From assembly GCA_023231475.1 (NCBI GenBank), contig JALJEE010000615.1, positions 1 to 40,679 on the forward strand: 40,679 bases of DNA, given 5' to 3'. This document shows, one piece after another, positions 22,509 through 33,329 of this stretch. Position numbers and translations under genes: made by a program. Position 1 is the first letter of the stretch, and the number at the start of each line of letters is the position of its first letter. The notes beneath the pieces are model-generated. The model made no database searches. It was given only the letters and a program-made list of their open reading frames with translations, and was not told the origin of the DNA. This DNA comes from Seison nebaliae. Its lineage: Eukaryota; Rotifera; Pararotatoria; Seisonacea; Seisonidae.

Positions 22509-23763
22509 ATGGGCAATCGAGGTAGCCGAAGTTACTTTAAATGATATAAATGATGATATCTTATTCTTATAATAGTTCCTCCACCGGCTCCCTTACCTCC
22601 AGGTGGTGGTATGTATCCTCCCGGTGGTGGATTTCCACCTCCTTATCCACCTGCTGGCGGTGGATTTCCACCTCCATTTCCACCCGGTGGTGGTGGCGGT
22701 TATCCTCCACCTGGTGGTGGTTTTCCTCCACCTGGTGGTGGTGGTTTTCCTCCTCCTTATCCTCCACCCCCAGGAGGATTCGGAGGAGGGTATGGAGGTC
22801 ATAGACCTCCACCATTCGGAGATGGATATGGACCCGGCGGTGGCCCTTATGGTGGAGGCGATTCGTTCGGTTTAGGTGGTTATGGGTCAAGACCATATGA
22901 TGGTTAGTTTAGGTTTGAAATAATTTTTGATGTTTTTCTTGCTGGCAGATATCAGAGGTGGTGGTTGTGCTACAAAATGTGAAACTGTGTGTTGTACTTG
23001 TTGTCAACCTCCTCCTCCTCCACCTCCGCCAAACGTTCAATCTAATCCACCTCCAATCACTTATATTCAAAGGACTCCATTTGTTACGACGAAAGTGACA
23101 AAAATAGAAACAGTGCCAATGGGACCACCAACCTGTGATAGTTTCACAGAACCAGGTTGTGGTATGGGCAATTCATTCGGTGGATTTCCTAGTTCAATGT
23201 TACCAAATTATGGTTTACCTATGGGTTGTTCGATACCTCAAAATTTCGGTGATGGATGTTGTCTACCGCAATGTTGTCCTCCGCCGTGCTGCCCGCCCCC
23301 GTGTTGTCCTCCTCCGTGCTGCCCTCCCACATTCTGCCCACCACCTTGTGATCCTTGCTGTATTCCATGTTGTCCCCCTGCAGCACCTCCAATGCAATAT
23401 TCAGCGCCTCAACCGCAAATTGCTTATGCTGCACCTCAACCCGCTGTACAGCAAACGATAGCACAACCAGCAGCAGTTTGTCCGCCAGGCACAGTGCCAG
23501 TAACTGTCAATTACACAACACAATCATCAAAAAAACCTGCATGTAAACCAGGGAAAGTCGGAAGAGACGAGAAAGGTCCATTTGTTTATAAGAAGAAATA
23601 TATGTCGTCGGAACTGGAAAACGAACTGTCAAATATTTGTCGAGATGGGGGATTTGCTCGAGCTGCTGCTACAGCCAAATCAGCTCCAATGGTAAGGACG
23701 GCCGCTAAAAGTGGATCAATGATCAAATTCGACTCGAAGAAAATGAGTTTCTCCAAAAAATAA
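22509..23763 (+). CDS. Pro/Gly-rich and Cys-rich protein with a basic C-terminal domain, 3 exons, about 384 aa
   Basis: Model, exons 22509-22521 (13 nt), 22576-22902, 22949-23763; phases agree and intron 2 has GTTAGT...GGCAG borders. The first part is built of GGGFPPPYPP-like Pro/Gly repeats. Next come a Cys-rich patch (CATKCETVCCTCC), a Pro run, a tandem CCPPP repeat, and a conserved-looking basic C-terminus (about 310-384) containing KPGKVGRDEKGPFVYKKKY and NICRDGGFARA. Such Pro/Gly/Cys composition is common in extracellular matrix or cuticle proteins, and the C-terminal block may be a nematode-type ground-like relative, but I am not confident. No signal peptide is seen in this model. The tiny first exon would start the protein MGNR, an acceptable N-myristoylation-like context; alternatively a more distant exon supplies a signal peptide, or translation starts at the Met at 22611. 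Confidence 0.7.
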
Positions 23764-23974
23764 TTACTAATAAATATCGAACAGTTTTTCTATATTTCTT
23801 AACGAATATACTTTCAATATTTATCATGAATCAAATTCACAAAAATAAATTTTTCATCAAATGACGTCACAATTTTCACATTAAAAATCATTATGTAAAG
23901 GAGATATCATTCTAAAGATAATTTTAGATATAATAATATTATTCGTCAACAATTTTAAATAATTTTCAAAGAGA
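23764..23974. other. Short spacer before the tetraspanin gene
   Basis: 211 bp between same-strand genes with AATAAA-like signals near 23769 and 23843, plus a CRE/ATF palindrome (separate entry). It is short enough for the tetraspanin promoter to overlap the upstream 3' UTR, or for the two genes to be cotranscribed. Confidence 0.4.
23862..23869. promoter_or_regulatory. Perfect CRE/ATF palindrome TGACGTCA upstream of the tetraspanin
   Basis: An exact TGACGTCA 105 bp upstream of the tetraspanin ATG (23975), within the 211 bp spacer. Second of three such sites in the window. Function inferred from the bZIP consensus only. Confidence 0.4.
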
Positions 23975-25111
23975 ATGGAAAATGAGAATTCAAATTCGAC
24001 GAAACGACAGATCGATGAAACTGATACAAGTGAAATCGAATATTCTCGAACGGATAAGAAGATTATCATCTGTTATGCTATTTCTATGATTCTTCTGGTT
24101 AGTTATTAAAGAAAGAAAACTATAAAATTTGTTTAGACTGTTTGCGTTTTCATAATGCTTATATCCATCATCTGGTATATGGCCAGTAGTTCCGATTTCA
24201 GGAAAATGTTAGATATCTTCGATATTTCATTCAAACGACTTTTGACCGGTTTATTTTCTTAAAATAATATCTCTAAATTTTTCTTTTAGCTGAAATTGTA
24301 ATTTTGATCGCATGTTTCGGTTTTTGTGGAATTGTAGGTATTCTGGTTTATCGATTGATCTGGAAAAAAGAGAGTTTCTATAAAGCGTTCAATGGAAGAT
24401 TTGGTCATATAGTTTCGAATTAATTTCCTGCTTATAAAGAATAATTTTCGTTTACAGGTTTACAATTTCACCCCATTGATATTGGGAATAGTTTTGATAA
24501 TTTCCATCATCTGTTTTTTGACGTTCAAACAAAAAGTGAAGAATGATGCACGAGGACAATTGGCGTTGTTGAAGGGTAACATGCGAAAATTTGATAATAT
24601 GACTCTCAATGAGAAGACGAATGAATTACAGGAGGAAGTTACATTCTATTGAGAAATAATTCAAATAATTTTTTTATTAACTTCAAGTTAGAATGTTGTT
24701 CAATTTATTCGTTTCACGATTATGACATAAAAGAAGATCAATGTAGCGCCAAGAATTGTACGCAAATATTTGATTTCCGCCTACCTCATAGTTGTGATGT
24801 CGTTAAGAAATATTTAAAGGTTTATCTCTCTCATATTACAATTATCTCATACAATTATTTATTGTGCATCATCGTATGAAAAGGAGGAGAGTGACATACC
24901 ACATTATGTTTGTCAAACGGTTATCGACGATAATAATCGGACATTGGATCGTATCACTGTAATTACCATAGCTCTTCTTGTATTAATTGTTAATTTCTTT
25001 TCATATTTACAAAAATTATCATAATTCCTATTTTTCTAGATATTAATTCCGCTAATGGCACTAGTCTCATTCTTGTGGATTACTCATCGATTTTGCTTTA
25101 AAAACTTTTAA
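23975..25111 (+). CDS. Divergent tetraspanin, 7 exons, about 271 aa
   Basis: Model, exons 23975-24097, 24137-24248, 24290-24411, 24458-24637, 24688-24819, 24884-24958, 25040-25111; total 816 nt, all in phase. Tetraspanins organise membrane microdomains and partner proteins. Four hydrophobic segments are visible: about 31-56, 79-100, 122-139 and 249-266. The large loop between TM3 and TM4 carries the family's Cys signature: Cys182-Cys183 (ECCS in place of the usual CCG), the PxSC motif as PHSC (212-215), further Cys198 and Cys203, and a distal Cys233. Introns are 39-80 bp. The donor after exon 3 (24412, GTTTCG) was preferred to the nearer GTCATA because only it yields the third transmembrane helix. 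CCS for CCG and a short small extracellular loop make it a divergent member. No specific orthologue can be named. Confidence 0.8.
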
Positions 25112-25215
25112 TTTTATTCTTTAAAATTCAAATAAACTATTCATTAAACAGATCGATGAATATTAACATCAATGAAAATTTCCTATAAATATTTTAAAAG
25201 CAAATTTTAATTTCT
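25112..25215. other. Convergent spacer, tetraspanin and Thr-rich gene
   Basis: 104 bp between convergent stop codons. It contains AAATAAAC near 25129 as a likely poly(A) signal for the tetraspanin. Confidence 0.4.
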
Positions 25216-25825
25216 TCACTGTTTTGTAGATGATGATTCTTCGACAATCGTTTCCATTTCCTGAGAAATTGTTTGAATAGTCGTTTCTGCTGGAATCGAG
25301 TTTGTTGTTATTGTTTTATCGGATGATGATTCGAAATTCGCATTTGTCATCTTTTGATTATTTGAAGATGATATTTCATTAGGATTAATCGGTAACTCCG
25401 ACTCATTAGAAGTTATTTCATTTGTCACAGTTGATGTCTCTCTTGTTGTTGTTGTTAGAACAGCCAAGGTGATTAATTTTGCTTTTTAAAAAAATAGAGA
25501 AAGAAAAATTAAATAATGTCAGGAAATTAATGAAATTGCAAATAAACCTTGAGTGGCAGTATTAGTGGTTGTTGTTGTTGTCGTTGAAACGGTGGTGGTT
25601 ACATCTTTATTATCTGCTTCGTCTGCTATATCTACCATAAAAACCGCTATTGTTACGGCTGCAATAGCTAATGCGAGACATGAAATGAAAGTACTTTAAT
25701 ATGAAAATTTATTAAGAAGGAAAAAACGGAAAAATGACAAACGCTACGGTAATGAATGAGAGCATTCCGGCACCTTGTTTCTTCCTATTTCGTGACATAT
25801 CATAATTCTTTGATTTAGATAACAT
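25216..25825 (-). CDS. Small Thr/Ser-rich single-pass membrane protein, 3 exons, about 164 aa
   Basis: Exons 25825-25743, 25693-25548, 25481-25216; the 495 nt total is in frame. No family was recognised. A basic cytoplasmic start (MSRNRKKQGAG) is followed by a hydrophobic helix (about 21-49: SFITVA, then FISCLALAIAAVTIAVFMV). A Thr run and a Ser/Thr/Asn/Glu-rich tail of about 110 residues come next, mucin-like in composition, probably extracellular and O-glycosylated. The positive residues before the helix favour a type II or signal-anchor topology. The donor at 25742 (GTTTGT) was chosen because it alone keeps the helix in frame. The gene lies tail-to-tail with the tetraspanin. A perfect CRE/ATF palindrome lies 70 bp upstream of the ATG. 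Confidence 0.7.
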
Positions 25826-26252
25826 ATTTTTCTCTTTTCCATTTTCACTTCCTCATCTTCTCCTTTTATAGATATTTTTTAAACTAAAATAATTTGACGT
25901 CATTATTTAGGGCGTATTACGTTTTTGCCCACATTTCGATTATAATAAAGTTCATAGAATAATAAGTCAAATTGAAAGAAGAATTAAAAGAGAAGAATTC
26001 CAAGATTTGTATAGAAGAAAATTTTATTTTACTAAAAATCGTTTTCGAAAATGGAAAATGGAGTTTTTTTTACAATACTGAAACGGAGGAATACTATTAG
26101 AAAAAGAATTATATTATTATTGTCACAAATGAGTAATCGGGTTAGAATAGTTGGTAAGAATAATAATAATTGAAATTTTCTAAGAAAAAAATTTTGTTGG
26201 AATGAATTTGAATTTGTTTTTTCGAAAAGTAAAATTTCTCATTTAAAACTAT
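25826..26252. other. Spacer between 4.1-like gene 3' end and Thr-rich gene promoter
   Basis: About 430 bp; both flanking genes are on the minus strand. It holds the CRE/ATF palindrome near the Thr-rich gene and the 3' UTR of the 4.1-like gene. Nothing else was recognised. Confidence 0.4.
25895..25902. promoter_or_regulatory. Perfect CRE/ATF palindrome TGACGTCA upstream of the Thr-rich membrane protein
   Basis: An exact TGACGTCA 70 bp upstream of the minus-strand ATG (25825). Third of three such sites in the window. Function inferred from consensus only. Confidence 0.4.
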
Positions 26253-29200
26253 TTATGATTCCTCTTGAATACTGGTGAAGTTGATACGACTAACTGACAA
26301 GTCCAAAGGTAATTTAGTCACTCGTCGAATCGCAGCCAACATTTGATCATTTAAATCGTTCTTATTCATCAATTGATGATCAATGACTGGAGTTGACATC
26401 TTGATAAAATTCTTCTCAATCGAATTAACTTTTTCATTATTATCCAGATGTAAAACGGCAGAAATCCGCTTGTCCATAACAGAATTATCATCATTGAAAT
26501 GACGTGGGGGAATTGGAGGGGGCGCTACAGCTCCATTAGAATTGGGGGAGTTTTCTCCTTTAATTTTCGGTTGTAAAAATGATGATGCATTGACGTAACT
26601 GATGGAGAGAGAATAATGAAATTTAAAATATGAAGAAAAAAGGGAAACTTTAATCGATTTCCCAAATTTGTTGACGACGAACCATAACTGACTTGTTCTT
26701 GATGTGACGTTCTACGAAGACGTTCTTCTTCTTCTCTTTTACGTTTCTCTTCCAATTCTTCATATTCTTGTTTGAGTTTTTGTTCTTCCAAATATCGTTG
26801 TCTTTCTTCCTCTTCTTTTGCACGTTTTTCTTGCAACTCCTGATATTCTCGTTGTTTTTGTTGTTCTAATAAATGTTTTTCTTGTTTGAGTCGTAGTGCC
26901 TCTTCCTCTTCTTTTAATTTCCGATAATAATCCTGTTTCTCCTCATATAATCGACGTTCTTCTTGTTCTTTTCTCAATAATTCTTCTTCTTTTTCTTTTC
27001 TTTCAAATTCTTCTTGTTGTTTTCTTATAAATTCTTCTTTTTCTTGTTCTTGACGTAAACGATCCTGTTGTTGTTGGTGATGGTGGCCTAAACGATCTTG
27101 TTGTTGTTGATATTCTTCGTCTTTCAACTTTCTATTCCTTTCATTTTGTTGATGATCATAAAATAATTGATTATTCGTAATAGTTGAAGGAGAATTAGTT
27201 CCATTAGAAACGAGTGATGCATCGTTGTAGATGTTTCTAAATGGAAGATTATTCATTAATTTATTTTGAGTTTTCAATTGATTTGATGGTGGTGTATTGA
27301 TATTGGTATTTGGTGTAAGATTTCCACTCTTATCGATATGAGCCAAATTGGGTAAATTCAATCCGCCAATTCCTAATTGTTTGTTATCGATATTGTGATT
27401 GGGTCCCATTGTCATATTGTTCTGATGGAAATTATCTTGATTCATCGTTCGATTTATCAATTGTTGTTGAGATTGTTGTGAAGGAGTGACGGGAGTCAAC
27501 GGCGATACGGGACCAACTTGAGTATTGATGATATTATTGATGGTTGTTGATGGAATGAAGTGATTGTTCGTAGCGAGTGGAGATAGACCACCATCTTGTG
27601 ATAATTTATCCATTAAACTGAATTGTGGTTGAATTTTTGCATTCTGTAATTTCGAATAAGGAAACTCGCCATCAGTCTTATCTAGTTGATTATTTGGGAA
27701 ATTGATGTTATTTTCTTGATTCTGATTCTCATTTGGTGTATCACCCAATTTCTTCCTATTCGATTCTTTCTTCAATTTGAATGGATTAATAATATTGAAG
27801 ATTCCATGATTTTTCTCTTTTTCTTCTTCTTCTTTCAAATGATCCAGATTCGGATCAGCTGATTGATTCCTCTTACGAATATCGGCATAAAGTTCTTTAT
27901 TTTCATCAATTCTCGATTTTCGATTCTTTCCTTCATCATTCTTCACACCATCAACATTCTCATTCAATACATGTGTACTTTTCGAAAAGTTCAATCGTCG
28001 TTCTTCTTCTTCTAGTTCATCAGCTGATAATTGATTATTCATTCCGTACGCTAACGAGTTTGCGAGACTTTTACTCAAATTCTTTTTACTAATTCCTCTC
28101 TAAAAGAAATAAAGAAATTATTTAAAATTTTGAATAAAACGAACCACAAAATTGACTGAAGGACGATCCATTGGCAATTGTTTTATCTCATGTAATGTTC
28201 TTCCTGAATAAGTGAATTTATTAGCAGCCAAACTCGACATCGAATTGTAATTGGCGGAATGTTCTAATTTGACGCTTTTCGTACGGAAAAAGGTATGATG
28301 CTCACAAGCTATCTTCCATAAACGATAGGCTGCTTTCTGATTCTGACATCGAAATCCGATTGTCTGTTCGATTTGCATCTAAAATATTGATTTTTAATGA
28401 AATAATTATAAATTATTATTTCGAATATTTTAAGAACTTCGGTTGCTCGTAAGTGAACGTAGAAGTAGGAACGTTTATACGAAATCTTCAATATCTTCGG
28501 CCAAGAAAATCCATTGATTCTGGTATTATCTCGATAGATTTGTATACCAGATGCTGAAACACCAATTAATAATTGATAGCTATCGGTGTCAGTTGCTCGA
28601 TGTAAATCTACTCCATATAACGGTAATTTTTGTGCATTCTCCAAATATTGAATATCGGCTTGAGAAGGCGATAAACCGGCCAATTTGGAATGGACGTCTT
28701 TAATACTCTTCACTAATTCGAATGATGTTGTTGGAGCAAATTCATAAGCATCTAGATAATTCTCATTTTGATCTTGATAATCTCCAAAAACTGATTGGGC
28801 CGTATAAGCTCCCAATATCGAGTAAGTGGCAAATGTACAACGTAAACGACCAGTTCGAATATCTTGACGGATTTGTTGACATACCAGATATCTGGTCATT
28901 TCGTCACGTAGTTGTGTTGGTTCGGCAGGATAGAATTTCACCTCGAAATAAAAAACTGCTGGTGCCGCTACAGAATTGAAGAAAATATTGTGGAAGAAAT
29001 TGAAGAAATTAAAGAGATTTGTTAATAGGAAAACCTTTCAACATATCTTTCAATTTCCTTTCGGGTTGAATCCATAACTAAAATATTCCATAAATAAATG
29101 TTAATTATTTATTGAAGAAATATTCAAATTAGAATTTAAACTTTCATCTCATTAATATCTCGATATGTCAAACTGAAATAATCTTTTTCCGATTCTGCCA

Positions 29201-30091
29201 ATTGAATATAATCACAAGCAGCGTTGAATAATTGAGCACCAGTCGTTGTTTTCATCTGAATAAGATGGAGAAGTGGAATTTGAGAGAGAGAGAGATGAAA
29301 AATTAAACATCAAAAATTCTGAGGAATTCAGATTGATCCAAAAGAAAGACGACACATTCTAAGTCGTTATTCTTCCTCTTCAAACTTAATGTACTTCCCG
29401 AAGCCAATCGGTGACTACTAAGACCGTGATTCAATGTTAATACTGATGGCATCATATGTGCACGAGATTGATATATACTACCATTCGGATTAACTGGAGG
29501 TAGTTGATTCGCCGTTTCATATTGAGATTGTAATGGTGAATCTGTGTGTTGACGATTCTGTTGATTAATCGTTTGTTGTGGAGAAATTGGCGTTTGAACA
29601 GATTGTTGTTGTTGTTGTTGTTGATATTGCTGTTGTTGTTGTTGATGCTGTTGTTGTTGTTGTTGATTACGATTTAAAGTTGACGATAAATCAGATGGTG
29701 ATGGTTGTTGGAATTCCAAAGATTGTTGATGAATTGGAGTTTGTCTCTGTTTATTTGATTGTAAATATGATTGTGACTGATTCATCTTTTGTCTTTGCTG
29801 CTCTTGAAGTTGTTGTTGTTGAAGTTGTTGCTGTTGTAATTGTTGTGGATTAATCGAATTATTTTGCTGGTTAGCTAATTGATTCTGTTGAATGATAGTC
29901 TGCATGATTGATGATTGATTCTGTTGTCTTTGTAATGAATCATATTGTTGTTGTTGTTGTGCTTGTTGTGATATATTATTAAATTGTTGAATATCAGGAA
30001 GTTGTTGTGATTGTGGTTGTTGTTGTTGTTGTTGAATATGATTATCTTGTTGAAGATGTTTCTTCTGTTGTTGTTTGAAGAACATATTCAT
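26253..30091 (-). CDS. Protein 4.1-type FERM protein (coracle/EPB41-like), 7 exons, about 1166 aa
   Basis: Exons 30091-29309, 29255-29142, 29077-29035, 28967-28438, 28378-28145, 28099-26649, 26598-26253; 3501 nt, all in phase. Protein 4.1 members link membrane proteins to spectrin-actin and build septate-type junctions. Residues 1 to about 240 are Gln-rich. The FERM domain (about 245-530) follows. F1 has CVVFLLDQSEFLRIFD and KDYFSLTYRDI; F2 starts at VFYFEVKFYPAEP with YLVCQQIRQDI; F3 has YGVDLHRATD, ISYKRSYFYV and AAYRLWKIACEHHTFFR. The segment after it (KFTYSGRTLHEI, then MDRPSVNF) matches the 4.1 family's FERM-adjacent start. The remainder is low-complexity, with a Glu/Arg/Gln-rich predicted coiled coil at about 890-1035. 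I could not recognise a spectrin-actin-binding or classic 4.1 C-terminal domain. Upstream exons could exist beyond the ATG at 30091. Confidence 0.9.
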
Positions 30092-32469
30092 GATTGGAAT
30101 AATTAATTAATTAGGTAAATCGTTGGATATTACTTTACCAATTCGATCAGATATATTTCATCTATTTAATTAACATAATTATTATTAATAATCGCCTCTC
30201 ATTTATCATCGACATAAATGTAAATTGAATAATGTCATTAATTGAATAAACTTTTCAATCGAATCATTATCAATAAGAGGAAGTAGAATAGAAAGGACTA
30301 TAATACTTTAGTAGGTAGGTAAAAAAGGGGAAATGAAGGAAAGAACTATATTTATTAGGAGGAATCTCCTTTATCATTTGCTTATCTCGTTCGAAGGAAA
30401 TATCACCATAATTTACGACATAACATTAGATAATCATCATTTTAATGTTGTTGTTACGGAAATTAAATGAAATTAAAAGAATGAAAATGTTCGTTTGACG
30501 AAAAATCATTTTCTCCAATATTTCATTCTTATCATTCCATCCAACATATTCACCAGTCTATCCCTCCCAAACACACTTCTCCTCTCAAACATGAATGTCA
30601 TCGATTTTCCCCCCGATATATTATCTCCTCCCGCATCATTTATGTATTAACGAAATCGAACTAAATTAATAATTTATTAATCATTATCATATTCATTCAT
30701 ACACAATCACTTCATCATCTCTCCGCACACATACGACGCAACACAAAGAGAACGGTTGACATTGAATGAAACATGTGTAGATGTTTAGAATTGAATCTAT
30801 GGCAACAGCTTTCCACCAATATAACATAAGGTCATTCTCAATCATTCTCTTCTAACAGAATTACATAAGAGAACATAAGAAAATTTTTAATTCCATTTTC
30901 CATTTCCCTTCCATTTCTCAATATATTTCCAAGAATAATTCTCTTTCATTCGTCATAATAGTACGAATAAGAAAGGTAAAATAATAAAAATTTAAATCGA
31001 TCAACACTAATAAATTTCTTACTCTTCTCTTACTATCCTTCCTGACTACATAAAATTGTTGAGTTACATAATGTAACATCATATTAAGTTTCTTCATTAA
31101 TTTCCCGTTCTCTTCTTTTGTTCGTCATTAGACAATTGTTATCATTTACAACAACAACCATTTCTCTCATGTTGTTCATGTTCGATTTTTTTACACTCCA
31201 TTCTCAGTTTCTCTATTACTATTCGACTAATATCTAATACCAGATACAGGTGATTTTCTTCTTTGGTGAAGGAACAGGTAACGACTGTTACCTTGAAATT
31301 GTTCGTTCGCTCTTCAAAAACTCCTTCCCGCCATATTTCGACAATCACATCACTTCATATTTCTCTTCAAATTATTCATCCTTCAAAACCTGAATAAAAG
31401 TTCAAATGATAAGGAAATTTTTACAAACATCAATTTCTCTTCTCCAATTGAATCTCATGGAAATTACATGAATGATGTAACATCATTTATAATTTGTACA
31501 AACTTACAACGATCAATTATCATTTCCAAATTGTTCTTCAACTAATTTGTAAATCCAGTTCATAAATTCGCGGATTAGTTCAACACTTCTAATCTTATCT
31601 CATATCGAACGCTAGACAATAATTGCTCACAAATCTCAATTCTTTCAAGTTCCTTTCAACAATAAGTCTACCTTATTACCTAGGAAAGGAACGAGAAACT
31701 GTTATCAGAAATAGAATGACAACTTGAAAATAATTAAGTAATAAAAGGAAAAAAGAGAAAGAATAACTGTAAAGAATTACGAGAACGATTGAGTAAGAGT
31801 AATTTATATATTTATTTATCTTCCATTCCAACATTGTTAGTGTCAACTCGCCCTTATTTACTTAAGAGAAGTGAAATTTAATTCGGACAAAATACTAATA
31901 TAAAAAGGATGAACAATATTATGTCTACGTGTATGCATGATATTCTTTCGCATCACTTCCATTAAAATTAACGTAAACTTATTACGAATGTTTTCTCCGA
32001 ATTCATTCCTTTTACTAAAACAACCGCAAAACTATTCCTCTTCCACAATTATCGTTTCTCATAAACTTATCGTAAAGATATGAACAATTTATTTCAAGTA
32101 TTTTCCCAATTTGTTATAATGACTAATATTTTATTTTAAACTACAAATATTTATCCTTATTATATTCCTGTATTATTAGTTTAATTTTTGAAATCAATCA
32201 TTTCTTTCACATTCACAGTTGTCAGTTATTAAATCTAAAACTTTCGTCATTATCTTCTTTTACTCAAATTGGGATTGTGTTTTCAATAAAATAATAATTA
32301 TTATTTTCAAAATCAATTAATTGAAAGCAATTAAATTTTTTAATGAGAATATCAAAAATTAATGCAACCTAAGAAAAATAGTCAAAATCTGTTAAATGTG
32401 TCTAAATTAAATATTGAGAAGATCAAGCGCGGTAAAACTCCGTTTTGAAATTGTTTAATGTCAAAATTA

Positions 32470-33060
32470 GAGTTAACTACTGTTCGATAAAAACTAGTTT
32501 TTTTAATAAAAGCTTTTTTTTCTTTTAAGTCTAGTAGTTTTTATCCATATATCAACTAATAGTTTAAACTCACAAAGTCGATTGATAAAAACTCAATAAA
32601 AACTTACTGTTGTTAGACTAATTTATAACTTAACTTGAGACTTGAGTTTGAAACTTAACTGAAATTTTCTCCACATTCAACCATATAGAGTAGTAGATAA
32701 AATTAAGGACTATATCATCAATTAAATTACTCCCTTCAAATTCATATTGGGAATATATGAAAACACCTATTAAGATGGGACGTAAGAAGAACGAAAAACT
32801 TTACCTATCGGCTAATTTAACACCTAAGGGGAAAAATGCAACATGTGTATTAAATGGCCCCAATAATAGTATATTTGGAAAGCTAATTAAAGGAAGCACC
32901 TCCGCTCACATTGTAAGACTAAAAAAAATTTGTGAGTTTTTATTTTAAGTTTAAACACAAGTTTTTATTTCGACTAAAAACTTAGTAAAGCCCAGATTTT
33001 TTCGACTAAATATCGACTTTTAAAAAAAAATTTTAATTTTTATCGAGCAGTAGAGTTAAC
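32470..33060. mobile_element. Non-autonomous hAT-like DNA transposon (575 bp) with 8 bp target duplication
   Basis: The element spans 32478-33052. Its ends are 16 bp terminal inverted repeats, TACTGTTCGATAAAAA on the left and the complement of TACTGCTCGATAAAAA on the right, differing at one base. It is flanked on both sides by the 8 bp direct repeat GAGTTAAC (32470-32477 and 33053-33060), a target-site duplication. An 8 bp duplication and short inverted repeats are typical of the hAT superfamily. Copies of AAAAACT and AGTTTTTAT-like motifs recur inside both ends, as subterminal repeats. The interior frame (separate entry) looks like a broken BED finger. It is too short to encode a transposase, so it must have been mobilised in trans. 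Confidence 0.8.
32757..32948 (+). pseudogene. Fragment inside the hAT-like element, possible decayed BED zinc finger
   Basis: A 63-codon open frame within the transposon. The stretch GKNATCVLNG and the later GSTSAHIVRLKK echo the C-x2-C and GST-x-LxxHL layout of BED-type zinc fingers found at the N-terminus of hAT transposases. The second Cys and the zinc-binding His residues are absent or replaced. This is read by eye and is weak on its own; its location inside an element with hAT-type ends makes it more credible. Confidence 0.4.
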
Positions 33061-33329
33061 CATAATAAATATTTGAAATAAAAAGAATGTAAAAAATTTG
33101 AATTATAAGGAAGATTAGAAAATATGAATAATGAGAGAGATGAATAGATGGAAGAGAAAAATGTGAGAAAAAATGATCCGATGGAACATTTCAGACATTA
33201 AGCTTCAATTGTCGACGTAATAACTATTGAATTTCTCTTCTCATCAATTTTATTAAATTATTATTTATCAGTTGGATTCCGTTAAATTTCTTCGTTTTCT
33301 CCGTTCATTTCATTGACATCGAATTGGTC

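Larger units (their letters stand above)
30092..33329. other. Divergent non-coding region, 4.1-like (-) / TMEM120 (+)
   Basis: About 3.2 kb containing the promoters of two divergent genes. Most is AT-rich with no ORF of note (31142-31348, -, is not supported). It contains a complete short transposon at 32478-33052, listed separately. Confidence 0.5.

Noticed and set aside
22567-22896. Long frames on both strands over the Pro/Gly repeat (His/Val-rich, Trp/Ser-rich and Arg/Thr-rich translations)
   Set aside because: They are shadow translations of a low-complexity GGTGGT/CCACCT repeat. Only the Pro/Gly frame joins in phase to exons 1 and 3.
22509-23763. Calling the Pro/Cys-rich protein a nematode ground-like protein
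   Set aside because: The C-terminal block has only loose similarity by eye and lacks the Cys spacing that I would need to see; left unassigned.
29578-29853. Val-rich plus-strand frame
   Set aside because: Antisense of the Gln-rich region of the 4.1-like gene.
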